Below, in pieces: positions 27,101 through 34,776 of a stretch of 64,000 nucleotides of DNA. Position 1 is the first letter of the stretch. Every line of letters starts with the position of its first letter. The position numbers and the translations under genes were made by a program. Under the pieces are notes generated by a model. It was not told the origin of the DNA, made no database searches, and was given only the letters and a program-made list of their open reading frames with translations. The DNA is from Pseudoxanthomonas winnipegensis (GTDB lineage Bacteria > Pseudomonadota > Gammaproteobacteria > Xanthomonadales > Xanthomonadaceae): the NCBI RefSeq assembly GCF_004283755.1, contig NZ_SHMH01000008.1, positions 186,001-250,000 on the forward strand, read 5' to 3'.

Positions 27101-27366
27101 CCGGCGCGCTGGTCTCGACCAACATCCCCGGCGGCTCGCGCACCGCGCAGATGGCGGCCCTGGGTCTGAACACCGGCGACAGCGATACCCAGGCCTGGCT
27201 GGGCAGCACCACGGTCGACAGCCTGCTGGCGTATCTGAAGGGGCAGAGCAACAGCACGCTGCGCACGCGTTCCTCGCGGCTGGGCGACATCGTCAATTCC
27301 GGCCCGGTGGTCTCGCTGCCGACCGACGACTACGGCTATGGCGCGGCCTGGGGCTCGACCACGTGA
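24178..27366 (+). CDS. pilY1: PilY1 N-terminal part (split pilY1, 1,062 residues)
   Basis: First part of a split type IV pilus tip adhesin. An N-terminal hydrophobic segment (about residues 12-38) serves for export, followed by SEPPLMMMVMSRDEQLF and an EF-hand-like loop DLDGDGRID (75-83). A second such loop, DRNGNGKPDAGEW, lies at about 842-854. The canonical von Willebrand A metal site was not seen. The frame stops at a TGA directly after GDIVNSGPVVSLPTDDYGYG, a segment that in intact PilY1 continues into the C-terminal beta-propeller. The remainder is encoded in the -1 frame by the next feature. Cysteine-rich and low in Lys, as expected of a secreted adhesin. Confidence 0.85.
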   Translation: MTSPDLPARAPLRLLRAVAAIALLLMVFMPLLASTSDFAMSQSPMYLGDSEPPLMMMVMSRDEQLFNRAYSDYTDLDGDGRIDTTYTDTFSYSGYFDPNLCYAYTGSVFKATAAASGANAHQCAGTWSGNFLNWATMSRLDLLRYVLYGGKRSTDTVGGKGAYQTILERSYVPNDLHAWVKVYSGSDIGQYTPYTSTMSFCNASLSVGGAPLMRAAAGSYTEWAATSNSQCTVGSTTDDPSSVKQDFSVRVDVCDNSDASLRESFCRSYSDGTYTYYRPAGLLQQYGESGKLRFGLISGTYDQPRAGGVLRRNIGRFAGNGTSACATGDEVNTQNGRFCYLISTAAGDEGIVKAVDNFTISYKNGASTVGWTGSVWNDCGTYGILNRNGYPAGAGNGYLNDPGNSSGYACSAWGNPLAEMYGEALKYIAGGSKTAAFGTNSSADSARSIPVGLTWKDPYGAASGNGLGYSYCSSCSILVLSSGVPSFDSDEIPTVTGRSSSLSLDADSATKTVGDDEGITGGSYFAGRITNTLAVGAPADTYADYCQSQTVTSLGKVLGLCPDAPSTEGSYRIAGLAFKAATTDLRPDLVGSNGKTASYKNVVRTYAVQMAESLPTFRIPVGGSFITISPVCQANNNGSATATSSGWRTCTLGNIGAGKTASQVSPRYVYGRDLQYDGSGNLVAGSYKIVWEDSLWGNDHDNDVVTMLSFCVGSACTSTGGVNDATYAGYDICWRSDSTLCTGSGDKPAVGGGQMMLRVELLSAYAGNALLSGFTVTGSGADGTYRDLLRPGSNDGSYLTATSAQYGRWSRPKVYLFNTGSGNTGVLQNPLWFAAKYGNFTDRNGNGKPDAGEWDSATSGTPDGYFLARDPTKLKTRLQQIFDSAASSAVAVSGNSSSSSIDSNAFSVYASFAAGSDNDWTGDVIATSLQTKARLWSAANKLDAVASPDTSRNLFTAIAPTLIRGDGSVSMAVKTGALVSTNIPGGSRTAQMAALGLNTGDSDTQAWLGSTTVDSLLAYLKGQSNSTLRTRSSRLGDIVNSGPVVSLPTDDYGYGAAWGSTT

Positions 27367-28889
27367 CCGGCCTGGCCACCAGCTACAAGGCCTTCCTGAC
27401 CAGGAAGGCCGGCCGCACGCCGGCCGTGTACGTGGGGGCCAACGACGGCATGCTGCACGGCTTCGACGCCAGCACCGGCAACGGCGGCAATGAGCTGTTC
27501 GGCTTCGTGCCCTACAGCGCACGCCAGCATCTGGGCGAACTGGCCGACCCGGTGACTAGCACCACCAACGCCACCAGCGGCTTCCAGCATCGCTATTTCG
27601 TGGACGGCCCGGTGTCGGTGGGCGATGCCTACTACGGCGGCGCCTGGCGCACCGTGGCGATCGGGTCGACCGGCGCGGGCGGTGCCAGCGAGACCAACGC
27701 CGGCACGCTGCCGCAGGGCTCGGTGTTTGCGCTGGACGTCACCGATCCCACGGCGGTCAGCGCGGCCAGCGTGCTGTGGGAGCTGTCCGGCCAGAACGAT
27801 GCCAATCTGGGCCAGGTGCTCGGGTCGGCCGTGGTGGTGCCGGTCAAGACCAGCAGCGGCGTGCGCTTCGTGGCCATCTTTGGCAACGGCGCCAATTCGG
27901 TGAACGGCAACCCGGTGCTGTACGTGGTGGATGTCGGCACCGGCCAGGTGATCAGCAGGCTGGCCCCGACCGCGGGCGCGTACCTGGGCAAGAACGGCAT
28001 CGTCAACGTGGCGGTGGCCGCGCTGGGCAACGGCCAGGGCCTGGCCGACACCGTCTATGCCGGTGACCTGCGCGGCAACGTGTGGAAGTTCGATCTCAGT
28101 GCCACCGATCCGACCGCCTGGTCGGTGGGGTTCGGCGGCAAACCGCTGTTCAGCGCCGTCGACGCGCAGGGCAACGAGCAGCCGATCACCGGCCATCTGC
28201 TGCTGAAGGAGGCCGCCTCCGGCGCCGGCGGGGTCATGGTGTACTTCGGCACCGGCCGCTACTTCGTCAACGGCGATGCCTCCAGCGTCAGCGTGCAGAG
28301 CCTGTACGGCATCCAGGACAACCTGAGCACGCCGGTCGGCGGCCGCTCGGCGCTGGTCGGGCAGAGCGTCACCGCGACCAGCTCGCCCTCGTCCAACTAC
28401 GCCGCGCGCGCGGTATCGAGCAACCCGGTCAACTACGCCAACAGCCGCGGTTGGTATGTGGACCTGGAGGTCGGCTCGGATGCGCAGGGCGAGCGCTTTA
28501 TCGGCACGCCCTATCTGCTCAGCGGTGTGGTGTATTTCGCCACCTATACGCCCACGGTGGGCAACAACTGCTCGGGCGGCGGAGAGAACTGGCTGTACGG
28601 GCTGGGCGTGCTGACCGGCGGCGGGGCGATGTCGGGACTGACCGACGCCAACGGCAACGCGATCTGCACCGCCAGCTGCGGCGCGGTCAGCGCCAGCGCG
28701 TCCTCCAACACCTCGGCCACGGCCACCTCGACCGCGCCGGTGCTGTCGCTGGGTTGGCTGCGCGGCGTGGAAAGCGCGGGCACGCAGCAGACCGGCCAGT
28801 GCACGGTCGCCGGCATCGCCAACGGCAGCGTCACCGGCCTGTACGGCAGCGTGCCGTGCGGGCGCCAGTCCTGGCGTCAGCTGAAATAA
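27363..28889 (+). CDS. pilY1: PilY1 C-terminal beta-propeller part (508 residues)
   Basis: Second part of the split pilY1. Read from the GTG that overlaps the preceding stop (GTGA), it opens with TSYKAFLTRKAGRTPAVYVGANDGMLHGFDAS, the start of the PilY1 C-terminal domain (Neisseria PilC beta-propeller family). Further family blocks are LFGFVPYSARQHL, YFVDGPVSVGDAYY, VYAGDLRGNVWKFDLS and MVYFGTGRYFV. The calcium loop found in the Pseudomonas propeller is replaced by GNGQGLADTVYAG, which lacks most acidic ligands. No export signal exists for this piece alone, so it works only if joined to, or carried by, the first part. One lost base before 27363 would explain the split equally well. Confidence 0.8.
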   Translation: MTGLATSYKAFLTRKAGRTPAVYVGANDGMLHGFDASTGNGGNELFGFVPYSARQHLGELADPVTSTTNATSGFQHRYFVDGPVSVGDAYYGGAWRTVAIGSTGAGGASETNAGTLPQGSVFALDVTDPTAVSAASVLWELSGQNDANLGQVLGSAVVVPVKTSSGVRFVAIFGNGANSVNGNPVLYVVDVGTGQVISRLAPTAGAYLGKNGIVNVAVAALGNGQGLADTVYAGDLRGNVWKFDLSATDPTAWSVGFGGKPLFSAVDAQGNEQPITGHLLLKEAASGAGGVMVYFGTGRYFVNGDASSVSVQSLYGIQDNLSTPVGGRSALVGQSVTATSSPSSNYAARAVSSNPVNYANSRGWYVDLEVGSDAQGERFIGTPYLLSGVVYFATYTPTVGNNCSGGGENWLYGLGVLTGGGAMSGLTDANGNAICTASCGAVSASASSNTSATATSTAPVLSLGWLRGVESAGTQQTGQCTVAGIANGSVTGLYGSVPCGRQSWRQLK

Positions 28890-28907
28890 TCCGGGAAGAG
28901 AGGCGCA

Positions 28908-29321
28908 ATGAGGATGTCCAGCAAGCACGACCGCGTGCGCGGCTTCACCCTGGTGGAGCTGATGATCGTGGTGGCGGTGGTCGCCATCCTGGCGGCGATC
29001 GCCTATCCGTCCTATACGCGCTACGTGCTGCGCAGCTACCGGGCGCAGGCCAAGGCGGATCTGGCCGAGTATGCCGGCCTGGCCGAGCGCTTCCATACCG
29101 CCAACAACACCTATCTCGGCTTCGCCCTGCCGAACAACGCTTCGCCGCGCGAGGCCACCAGCCCGCGCTATACCTTGGTGCTGTCCGGTCAGGGCGCCAA
29201 TACCTTCACGCTCACCGCCACGCCCACGCCGGTCCAGGCGGCGGACAGCTGTGGCGCGCTGAGCATCAACCAGGCCAACGTCAAGACCGCCTCCGGCGAC
29301 ACCGTCGCCAACTGCTGGTAA
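28908..29321 (+). CDS. pilE: PilE-like type IV minor pilin
   Basis: A 137-residue pilin closing the cluster. The leader MRMSSKHDRVRG is cut before FTLVELMIVVAVVAILAAIAYPSYTRYV with Glu at +5. The C-terminal globular part carries one likely disulfide (DSCGAL...VANCW), which forms the usual D-loop. A second ATG two codons later could also start translation; GAAGAGAGG lies upstream. Family: PilE/ComP-type minor pilins found after pilY1 in Xanthomonadaceae. It begins 18 bases after the pilY1 end and is probably cotranscribed. Confidence 0.9.
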   Translation: MRMSSKHDRVRGFTLVELMIVVAVVAILAAIAYPSYTRYVLRSYRAQAKADLAEYAGLAERFHTANNTYLGFALPNNASPREATSPRYTLVLSGQGANTFTLTATPTPVQAADSCGALSINQANVKTASGDTVANCW

Positions 29322-29366
29322 ACGGTTCACCACAAGCCCGGATGGGTCAGGTCGTATCATGGCGAC

Positions 29367-30584
29367 ATGAGTGCACGACATGATGTGGTGATCGTCGGCG
29401 GCGGCCTGGTCGGGGCCAGTCTGGCGATCGCGCTGGACCGGCTGGGGCGCGATGTCGCCCTGATCGAGGCGACGCCGTCGGGACAGATGCCGGCGGTGTT
29501 CGACGAGCGCAATCTCAGCTTCGCCGCGGCCACGGTCAATGCGCTGACCGCGCTGGGCGTGATGTCCCGGCTGCACGCGCCCACCGGCGCGATCCGGCGC
29601 ATCCACGTCAGCCGCCGCGGCGATTTCGGCCGGGTGCTGCTGGACGCGGCCGATTACGGGCGCGAGGCCTTCGGCCAGGTGGTGGTCGCGCGCGACTTCG
29701 GTCAGGCGCTGGAAGAGACGCTGGACGCCTGTTCGCATGTGACCCGCTACCGGCCGGCGCGCTTCGTCGCCCTGGCCGGCCTGGCCGGCCTGGCCGACGG
29801 CCTGCGCCGGCTGCGCATCGCCACCGACGCGGGCGAGCAGGAGCTGCGCACGCCGCTGCTGGTCGGCGCCGATGGCAGCGCCAGCAGCGTGCGCGACGCG
29901 CTGGGCATCGAGGCGCAGCGTCACGATTACGGGCAGCGCCTGTTCGTGGCGCGCGTGCGCACCAGCCGCGCCCCGGACGGCAGCGCCTGGGAGCGGCTGA
30001 CCGACGACGGCCCGACCGCGCTGCTGCCGCGCGGCGATCGCCATTACGGGCTGATCCATGCGGTGCGCGAAGACGACGCCGAGGCGGTCGCCGCGCTGGA
30101 CGAGGCGGCGTGGCTGGCGCGGGTGCAGGCGGTGTTCGGCTGGCGCGCCGGGCGCTTCATGGCCAGCGGACCGCGCAGCGGCTATCCGATCGTGCGCGTG
30201 TTGGCCCAGCGCACCGTCGCGCCGCGCGCCGTGCTGCTGGGCAATGCCGCGCAGACCATCCATCCGCTCGGCGCGCAGGGCTTCAACCTGGGCTTGCGCG
30301 ATGCGCTGACCCTGGCCGAGCTGATCGCCACCGGCGACGACCCGGGCGAGGACGCGCTGCTGGCCGACTACGCCGCGCGGCGTGGTCCGGACCGCGAGCG
30401 CACGCTGCGCTTCTCCGATGGCCTGGCGCGGGTGACCAGCAATGCGGCGCCGCTGCTGCGGCCGCTGCGCAGCGCCGGGCTGCTGGCCATCGACCGGATG
30501 CCGAGCCTGCAGTCGATGCTCGTTGGCGGGGCGATGGGCTTCGCCGGCGACGTGCCGGCGCTGTGTCGGGAGGCGGCGCCATGA
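29367..30584 (+). CDS. ubiH: 2-octaprenyl-6-methoxyphenol hydroxylase (UbiH-type flavoprotein)
   Basis: A 405-residue FAD-dependent aromatic monooxygenase of ubiquinone biosynthesis. The dinucleotide-binding GGGLVGASLAIALDRLG lies at the N terminus, the middle DG motif is GADGSASSVRDALG, and the second FAD motif is LLGNAAQTIHPLGAQGFNLGLRD. The family is UbiH/UbiF/VisC; UbiH is favoured by the FDERNLSF segment at about residue 46 and by order with a second homologue immediately downstream. Assignment between UbiH, UbiI and UbiF cannot be certain from sequence reading. Stop overlaps the next start (ATGA). Confidence 0.85.
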   Translation: MSARHDVVIVGGGLVGASLAIALDRLGRDVALIEATPSGQMPAVFDERNLSFAAATVNALTALGVMSRLHAPTGAIRRIHVSRRGDFGRVLLDAADYGREAFGQVVVARDFGQALEETLDACSHVTRYRPARFVALAGLAGLADGLRRLRIATDAGEQELRTPLLVGADGSASSVRDALGIEAQRHDYGQRLFVARVRTSRAPDGSAWERLTDDGPTALLPRGDRHYGLIHAVREDDAEAVAALDEAAWLARVQAVFGWRAGRFMASGPRSGYPIVRVLAQRTVAPRAVLLGNAAQTIHPLGAQGFNLGLRDALTLAELIATGDDPGEDALLADYAARRGPDRERTLRFSDGLARVTSNAAPLLRPLRSAGLLAIDRMPSLQSMLVGGAMGFAGDVPALCREAAP

Positions 30585-31759
30585 GTCGCCGCGCGCGCAG
30601 CGATGTGATCGTGGTCGGCGGCGGCGTGGTCGGCGCGGCCTGCGCGCTGGGCCTGGCCCAGCGCGGGCTGGAGGTGGTGCTGATCGAAGGCCAGGCGCCG
30701 TCCCCCTGGTCGGCGCAGGCGCCGGACCTGCGCGTCTACGCCTTCGCCCCGGACAACGCGGCCCTGCTGCAGCGCCTGGGCGTCTGGGACGCGGTGCGCC
30801 GCGCGCGCGCCCAGCCGTACCGCCGCATGCGCGTGTGGGATGCGGCCGGCGGCGGCGAGCTCATGTTCGACGCCGACCGCCTGGGTCGACGCGAGCTGGG
30901 CTGGCTGATCGAACACGGCCTGCTGGCCGACCGCCTGTGGGCCGCGCTGCCCGCGGCCGGCGTGCAGCTGCGCTGCCCGGCGCGGGTGGAGGCGATGGAA
31001 CAGGACGCGGCCGGTGTGCGCCTGACCCTGGACGACGGCGCGCGGCTGGAGGCCCGGCTGGTGATCGCCGCCGACGGCGCGGCCTCCACCCTGCGCGCGC
31101 TGGCCGGGCTGGGCACGCAGGGCCACGACTATCGCCAGCGCGGCGTGGTCGGCTACATCCGCACCGAACGCCCGCACGAGGACACCGCCTGGCAGCGCTT
31201 CCTGCCAACCGGGCCGCTGGCCGTGCTGCCCTGCACCCAGGGGCGCAGTTCGATCGTGTGGACCTTGCCGCAGGCCGAGGCCGCGCGCGTGCTGGCGCTG
31301 GAGGAGGACGCGTTCTCGCGCGAGCTCACCCAGGCCTTCGCCGGGCGGCTGGGCGAGATGGTCATCGACTCGCCGCGCGCGGCCTTCCCGCTGCGGCTGC
31401 AGCTGGCGCGCCAGTACGTGGAGGGCCGCCTGCTGCTGGTCGGCGACGCCGCGCACGCGGTGCATCCGCTGGCCGGGCAGGGCGTCAACCTGGGCCTGCG
31501 CGACGTGGCCGGGCTGCTGGACAACGTGGCCAAGGCCCAGGCGCGGCAGGCGCCGTGGGACGGTGCGCACCGGCTGCAGCGCTGGGCGCGCATGCGCCTG
31601 AGCGAGAACGCCTTGGCCGCCTACACCTTCGACGGCATCAACCGCCTGTTCTCCACCGACGAGCTGCACACCACCCTGGCGCGGGGCCCGCTGCTCGGCC
31701 TGGCCGGCAGGCTGCCGCCGCTGACCGATCTGCTGTGGCGACGCGCGGCGGGGCTCTGA
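30581..31759 (+). CDS. UbiH/UbiF/VisC-family FAD-dependent hydroxylase
   Basis: A 392-residue paralogue of the preceding protein and probably a second ring hydroxylase of ubiquinone synthesis (UbiI-like is likely). It shows VVGGGVVGAACALGLAQRG, the DLRVYAFAP segment in place of the first protein's DERNLSF, AADGAASTLRALAG, and LLVGDAAHAVHPLAGQGVNLGLRD. ATGA coupling to ubiH suggests that both enzymes are made in equal amounts. The last bases of this gene (from about 31,747) have been copied twice into the downstream intergenic repeat array. Confidence 0.88.
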   Translation: MSRRARSDVIVVGGGVVGAACALGLAQRGLEVVLIEGQAPSPWSAQAPDLRVYAFAPDNAALLQRLGVWDAVRRARAQPYRRMRVWDAAGGGELMFDADRLGRRELGWLIEHGLLADRLWAALPAAGVQLRCPARVEAMEQDAAGVRLTLDDGARLEARLVIAADGAASTLRALAGLGTQGHDYRQRGVVGYIRTERPHEDTAWQRFLPTGPLAVLPCTQGRSSIVWTLPQAEAARVLALEEDAFSRELTQAFAGRLGEMVIDSPRAAFPLRLQLARQYVEGRLLLVGDAAHAVHPLAGQGVNLGLRDVAGLLDNVAKAQARQAPWDGAHRLQRWARMRLSENALAAYTFDGINRLFSTDELHTTLARGPLLGLAGRLPPLTDLLWRRAAGL

Positions 31760-32340
31760 GGCGGCGCTGCTGTTGGTAGAGCGGAGCTTGCTCCGCTGTT
31801 CTTCGGCCAGGTCGCTTGGAAAAGCCTCAGCGGAGCGAGCTCCGCTCTACAGGCAGCTCCTTCAACCCGCCCTCGGCGGTGGGGGCGATGGCCTTTGCGC
31901 CGAGACTGTTGAGCGCGTTGCGGGGCGCGGCAGTGCTCCAACGCGGCGCTGCTGTTCGTAGAGCGGAGCTTGCTCCGCTGCTTTTCGGCCGGGTCAGGTG
32001 GAAAGCCTCAGCGGAGCAAGCTCCGCTCTACCGGCAGTTCCTTCAACCTGCCCTCGGCGGTGGGGGCGATGGCGTCGGCGCCGAGACTGTTGAGCGCGTT
32101 GCGGGGCGCGGCGGGGCTCTGACGCGGCGTTGCTGTTGGTAGAGCGGAGCTTGCTCCGCTGTTTTTCGGCCAGGTCGCTTGGAGAGCCTCAGCGGAGCGA
32201 GCTCCGCTCTACAGGCGTTGGCATCTGCCGTCCGCTGGAATTACGGCAGGAACGGGAACACCAGCTTCAGCAGTCCCTTCAGCCCGCCCTCGGCGGTGGA
32301 GGCGATGGCCTTGGCGCCCAGGCTGTTGAGCGCGTTGCGG
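31747..32340. repeat. Three-copy tandem array of gene ends and REP pairs (period about 182 bp)
   Basis: GTAG-headed REPs recur at 31776, 31958 and 32139, each facing an inverted copy ending at 31850, 32031 and 32212. Around each pair, decayed copies of the 3' end of the upstream hydroxylase gene (31747-31775, 31931-31957, 32111-32138) and of the 3' coding end of the downstream minus-strand gene (31860-31930, 32041-32111, original about 32276-32340) are repeated. The 480-base space between the genes (31760-32240) is thus wholly explained by tandem duplication and holds no separate gene. Confidence 0.88.
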
Positions 32341-32960
32341 GCATCGACCCAGCGCAGCTTGGTGACGTCCTTCTGCAGCAGGTCGGCCACCTCGGCCGCG
32401 GTCGGCTGCAGCTTCTTCAGCTCGCGCGTGATCGCGGCCGGGTCGGGCTGCAGATAGCCCCACTTCTCGGCGATCTTCAGCAGCGTGTCGAAGCGCACCG
32501 CGACCACCTCACGGTTGCGCTCGTACACCGGCAGCGCGCCGACCTCGAGGATGGCCTGCTCGAACTGCTGCGCATCGTCGGGATGCTCGACGCGGATGGC
32601 GAGAAAGCCCTCCTTCTTGGCGCGCTCGCTGACGTGCTTGGCGCCCGAGCGCAGGTTGTCCTCGGTCAGCACCGTGGCCACGATCCGCTGCAGGGCCGCG
32701 TCCGGTTCCTCGGGCACCAGGGCGCGCCAGCGCGCATAGCCGTCGCGGCGCAGGCTCTTGACCCGCGTGGCGGTGATGCGCAGTTGCAGCGCGGCGGCGG
32801 CGTTGGAACTGTCGCGCGGGATCGCGCCATCGCGCTCGAGCAGCACGAAGGTCAGCAGTTCCAGGTCGCGCTTGTTCAGCGAGCCGAAGCCCTGCATCAG
32901 CGACAGGCGCAGGAACTCCTCGGCGAACCCGGCCGGGTCCTTGAGCTGGATCGGTTGCAT
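32241..32960 (-). CDS. Unrecognised 239-residue cytoplasmic protein
   Basis: I do not recognise this protein. The start MQPIQLKDPAGFAEEF was chosen over an upstream ATG because the extra residues look non-coding and GGAGGG lies upstream. The N-terminal third is helical (EEFLRLSLMQGFGSLNKRDLELLTFVLLERDG) and could be a winged-helix or helical bundle; the centre contains TATRVKSLRRDGYARW; the C-terminal third is again helical (DALLQKDVTKLRW type) and ends in a hydrophobic GLLKLVFPFLP. No signal peptide or clear membrane helix is present. Its 3' coding end has been copied into the neighbouring tandem array. Isolated gene, no operon partner. Confidence 0.7.
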   Translation of the reverse strand: MQPIQLKDPAGFAEEFLRLSLMQGFGSLNKRDLELLTFVLLERDGAIPRDSSNAAAALQLRITATRVKSLRRDGYARWRALVPEEPDAALQRIVATVLTEDNLRSGAKHVSERAKKEGFLAIRVEHPDDAQQFEQAILEVGALPVYERNREVVAVRFDTLLKIAEKWGYLQPDPAAITRELKKLQPTAAEVADLLQKDVTKLRWVDARNALNSLGAKAIASTAEGGLKGLLKLVFPFLP

Positions 32961-33111
32961 GGCGCGGCCCTCCCTTTGACGTCGAAGCCAGCATCGCATG
33001 CGGCGATTGCAGCGGCTGAGACCGTCGGGGCGGGCGATGAGGAGCCGAGCGAAATGGGCAATGCGTCAAGCCACGCGCCAAACACCGTGGCTCGCTGCTA
33101 CCTCGCTGCGT

Positions 33112-34164
33112 TCACTTCTCGCCCTTGGAGGCGAACACCGTGATCTCCTCACGGTCGTGATACAGCTGCTTGGCGCGCAGGGTGCGCAGGCCGCCGGATT
33201 GAGTGCGCAGGATCTCCAGGCACAACACCGTCTCGTCCCAGCGCTTCTTCATCGGCAGCTTGAGGTTGAACACGCTGTGCCGGCACCAGCCCTCGCGCAG
33301 CCAGGTGGCCATGCGCTCGGCCACGCGGCGCGGCTGCTCGACCATGTCGCAGACCATCCAGTCCAGCGGCTGGGCGGGCTTCCAGTGGAAGCCGTCGGCG
33401 CGCACATGGGTGACCAGGCCGGTGTCGAGCACGTGCTGGCGCAGCGGGCCGTTGTCGATGCTGGTGACCTGCAGCTGCTGGCGGGTGAGCACCCAGGTCC
33501 AGCCGCCCGGGGCGGCGCCCAGGTCGGCCGCGCGCATGCCGGCGCGCAGCAGCGCGGCGCGCTCGTTGGTATCGAGCAGGGCCAGGAAGGCTTCCTCCAG
33601 CTTCAGCGCCGAGCGCGACGGCGCCTCGGGCAGCAGGCGCAGGCGCGGGATGCCCAGCGGCCAGGGCGCGGCGTCCCCGGGCCGGGCCAGGCCCAGCAGC
33701 GCGTGATCGCCGCCGACGAACAGCACGTGCAGGCGCGGCAGCCGCGGGTCTTCCTTAGGGCTGAGCAGGCCGGCCTTGCGCAGCGCCGGACGCAGCGCAT
33801 TGCCGAAGCTGCGCGCCAGCCCGGCCAGCGGCTTGGCGGTGTCCGAATCGGGGTGCTCGACCCACACATCGCCGAGCCGGGGCAGGCCGTCCAGCGCGGC
33901 CAGCATCGGCGTGATGCGGTCCGCCGGGTCCAGCCCGCGCAGCTCGGCGATCAGCGCCAGCTTCTGGCGCGCGAACACCAGCGTGCGCCAGGGCAGGGCC
34001 TCGGCCAGCCCCGCGTCCTCGCAGGCGAAGACCGCATAGCCGTCGTTGCGCTGGGTGCGCGCATAGCCGGCCAGCCCGGCCTCGGCCGCGCGCTGGGTCA
34101 GCTCGGCCGCCAGCTCCGGCTCGAAGCCCTGGCGGCAGTAGCACAGCAGGCCGCTGGTCTTCAT
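33112..34164 (-). CDS. rlmM: 23S rRNA (cytidine2498-2'-O)-methyltransferase
   Basis: A 350-residue RlmM that methylates C2498 of 23S rRNA with SAM. The N-terminal THUMP-like region begins GLLCYCRQGFEPELAAEL. The Rossmann domain has the SAM motif ADLGAAPGGWTWVLTRQ, the catalytic Asp in LDWMVCDMVEQP, and the catalytic Lys in VFNLKLPMKKRW, closing with RAKQLYHDREEITVF. Length matches the E. coli enzyme. About 50 bases separate it from the acetyltransferase upstream, so it may be the end of the glnS transcript or have its own promoter. Confidence 0.96.
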   Translation of the reverse strand: MKTSGLLCYCRQGFEPELAAELTQRAAEAGLAGYARTQRNDGYAVFACEDAGLAEALPWRTLVFARQKLALIAELRGLDPADRITPMLAALDGLPRLGDVWVEHPDSDTAKPLAGLARSFGNALRPALRKAGLLSPKEDPRLPRLHVLFVGGDHALLGLARPGDAAPWPLGIPRLRLLPEAPSRSALKLEEAFLALLDTNERAALLRAGMRAADLGAAPGGWTWVLTRQQLQVTSIDNGPLRQHVLDTGLVTHVRADGFHWKPAQPLDWMVCDMVEQPRRVAERMATWLREGWCRHSVFNLKLPMKKRWDETVLCLEILRTQSGGLRTLRAKQLYHDREEITVFASKGEK

Positions 34165-34213
34165 GCCTGCCTCCGGCGTGCGCGCGGCTGCGAGCCGGCC
34201 GTTGCGTGGCCGC

Positions 34214-34762
34214 TCATGGGCCCGGCGCCTGCAGCGCCAGCCGCATCAGGAGCTGGTCCTCATCCACGCCGTCCCGGCGCACGGCGCACGGTTCGATCCC
34301 GTAGACAGCGAAGCCGGCCTGCTCGTACAGGCGGCGGGCCGGCAGGTTGCCGGCGACCACGGTCAGCAGCAGCGCCTCGATGCCGCTGTCGCGCGCCTGC
34401 GCGATCAGGTGCGAGAGCAGGCGGCCGGCGATGCCCTGGCGGCGATGCGATGCGCGCACCACCACGCTGCGAACCTCGGCGACGTGGCGCCGCGCCCGCC
34501 GCGAGAAACGCACCGTGCGCATGAAGCCCACCAGCCGCTCGCCGTCGAAGGCGCCGGCATAGCGGATATCGGCATCGGCCAGCTCAGCCTCGAACTGCAC
34601 CACCGGCGTGGCCTCGATCTCGGCGGCCGTCGACAGGAAGGCCTCGGGCGTTTCCTGCAGCCCGGCCACGCGGCACGCCTTCAGCGCGGACGCATCGGCC
34701 ACCGTGAGGGGGCGGATCGTCACGGCCGAGCGGACGCGGGCGGCGGCTGCGTTCGCGGACAT
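34214..34762 (-). CDS. GNAT-family N-acetyltransferase
   Basis: A 182-residue acetyltransferase. The start MSANAAAARVRSAVTIRPL fits the usual N-terminal strand. Acetyl-CoA binding motif A is AEVRSVVVRASHRRQGIAGRLLSHLIAQA with the Q/RxxGxG pattern RRQGIAG, and motif B is TVVAGNLPARRLYEQAGFAVYG. The substrate cannot be predicted. It follows the deaminase after 14 bases and is the last member of the glnS-lipoprotein-deaminase-acetyltransferase chain. Confidence 0.9.
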   Translation of the reverse strand: MSANAAAARVRSAVTIRPLTVADASALKACRVAGLQETPEAFLSTAAEIEATPVVQFEAELADADIRYAGAFDGERLVGFMRTVRFSRRARRHVAEVRSVVVRASHRRQGIAGRLLSHLIAQARDSGIEALLLTVVAGNLPARRLYEQAGFAVYGIEPCAVRRDGVDEDQLLMRLALQAPGP

Positions 34763-34776
34763 CGAAGCGATGGTCT

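Noticed and set aside
24178-28889. Programmed -1 frameshift in pilY1
   Set aside because: No X XXY YYZ slippery sequence or following stem was seen in the bases before the stop. A lost base or translational restart at the GTG fits better.
31776-32212. CRISPR-like repeat array
   Set aside because: The repeats are palindromic REP stems with a period of about 182 bases, and the spacers are copies of neighbouring genes, not unique foreign sequences.
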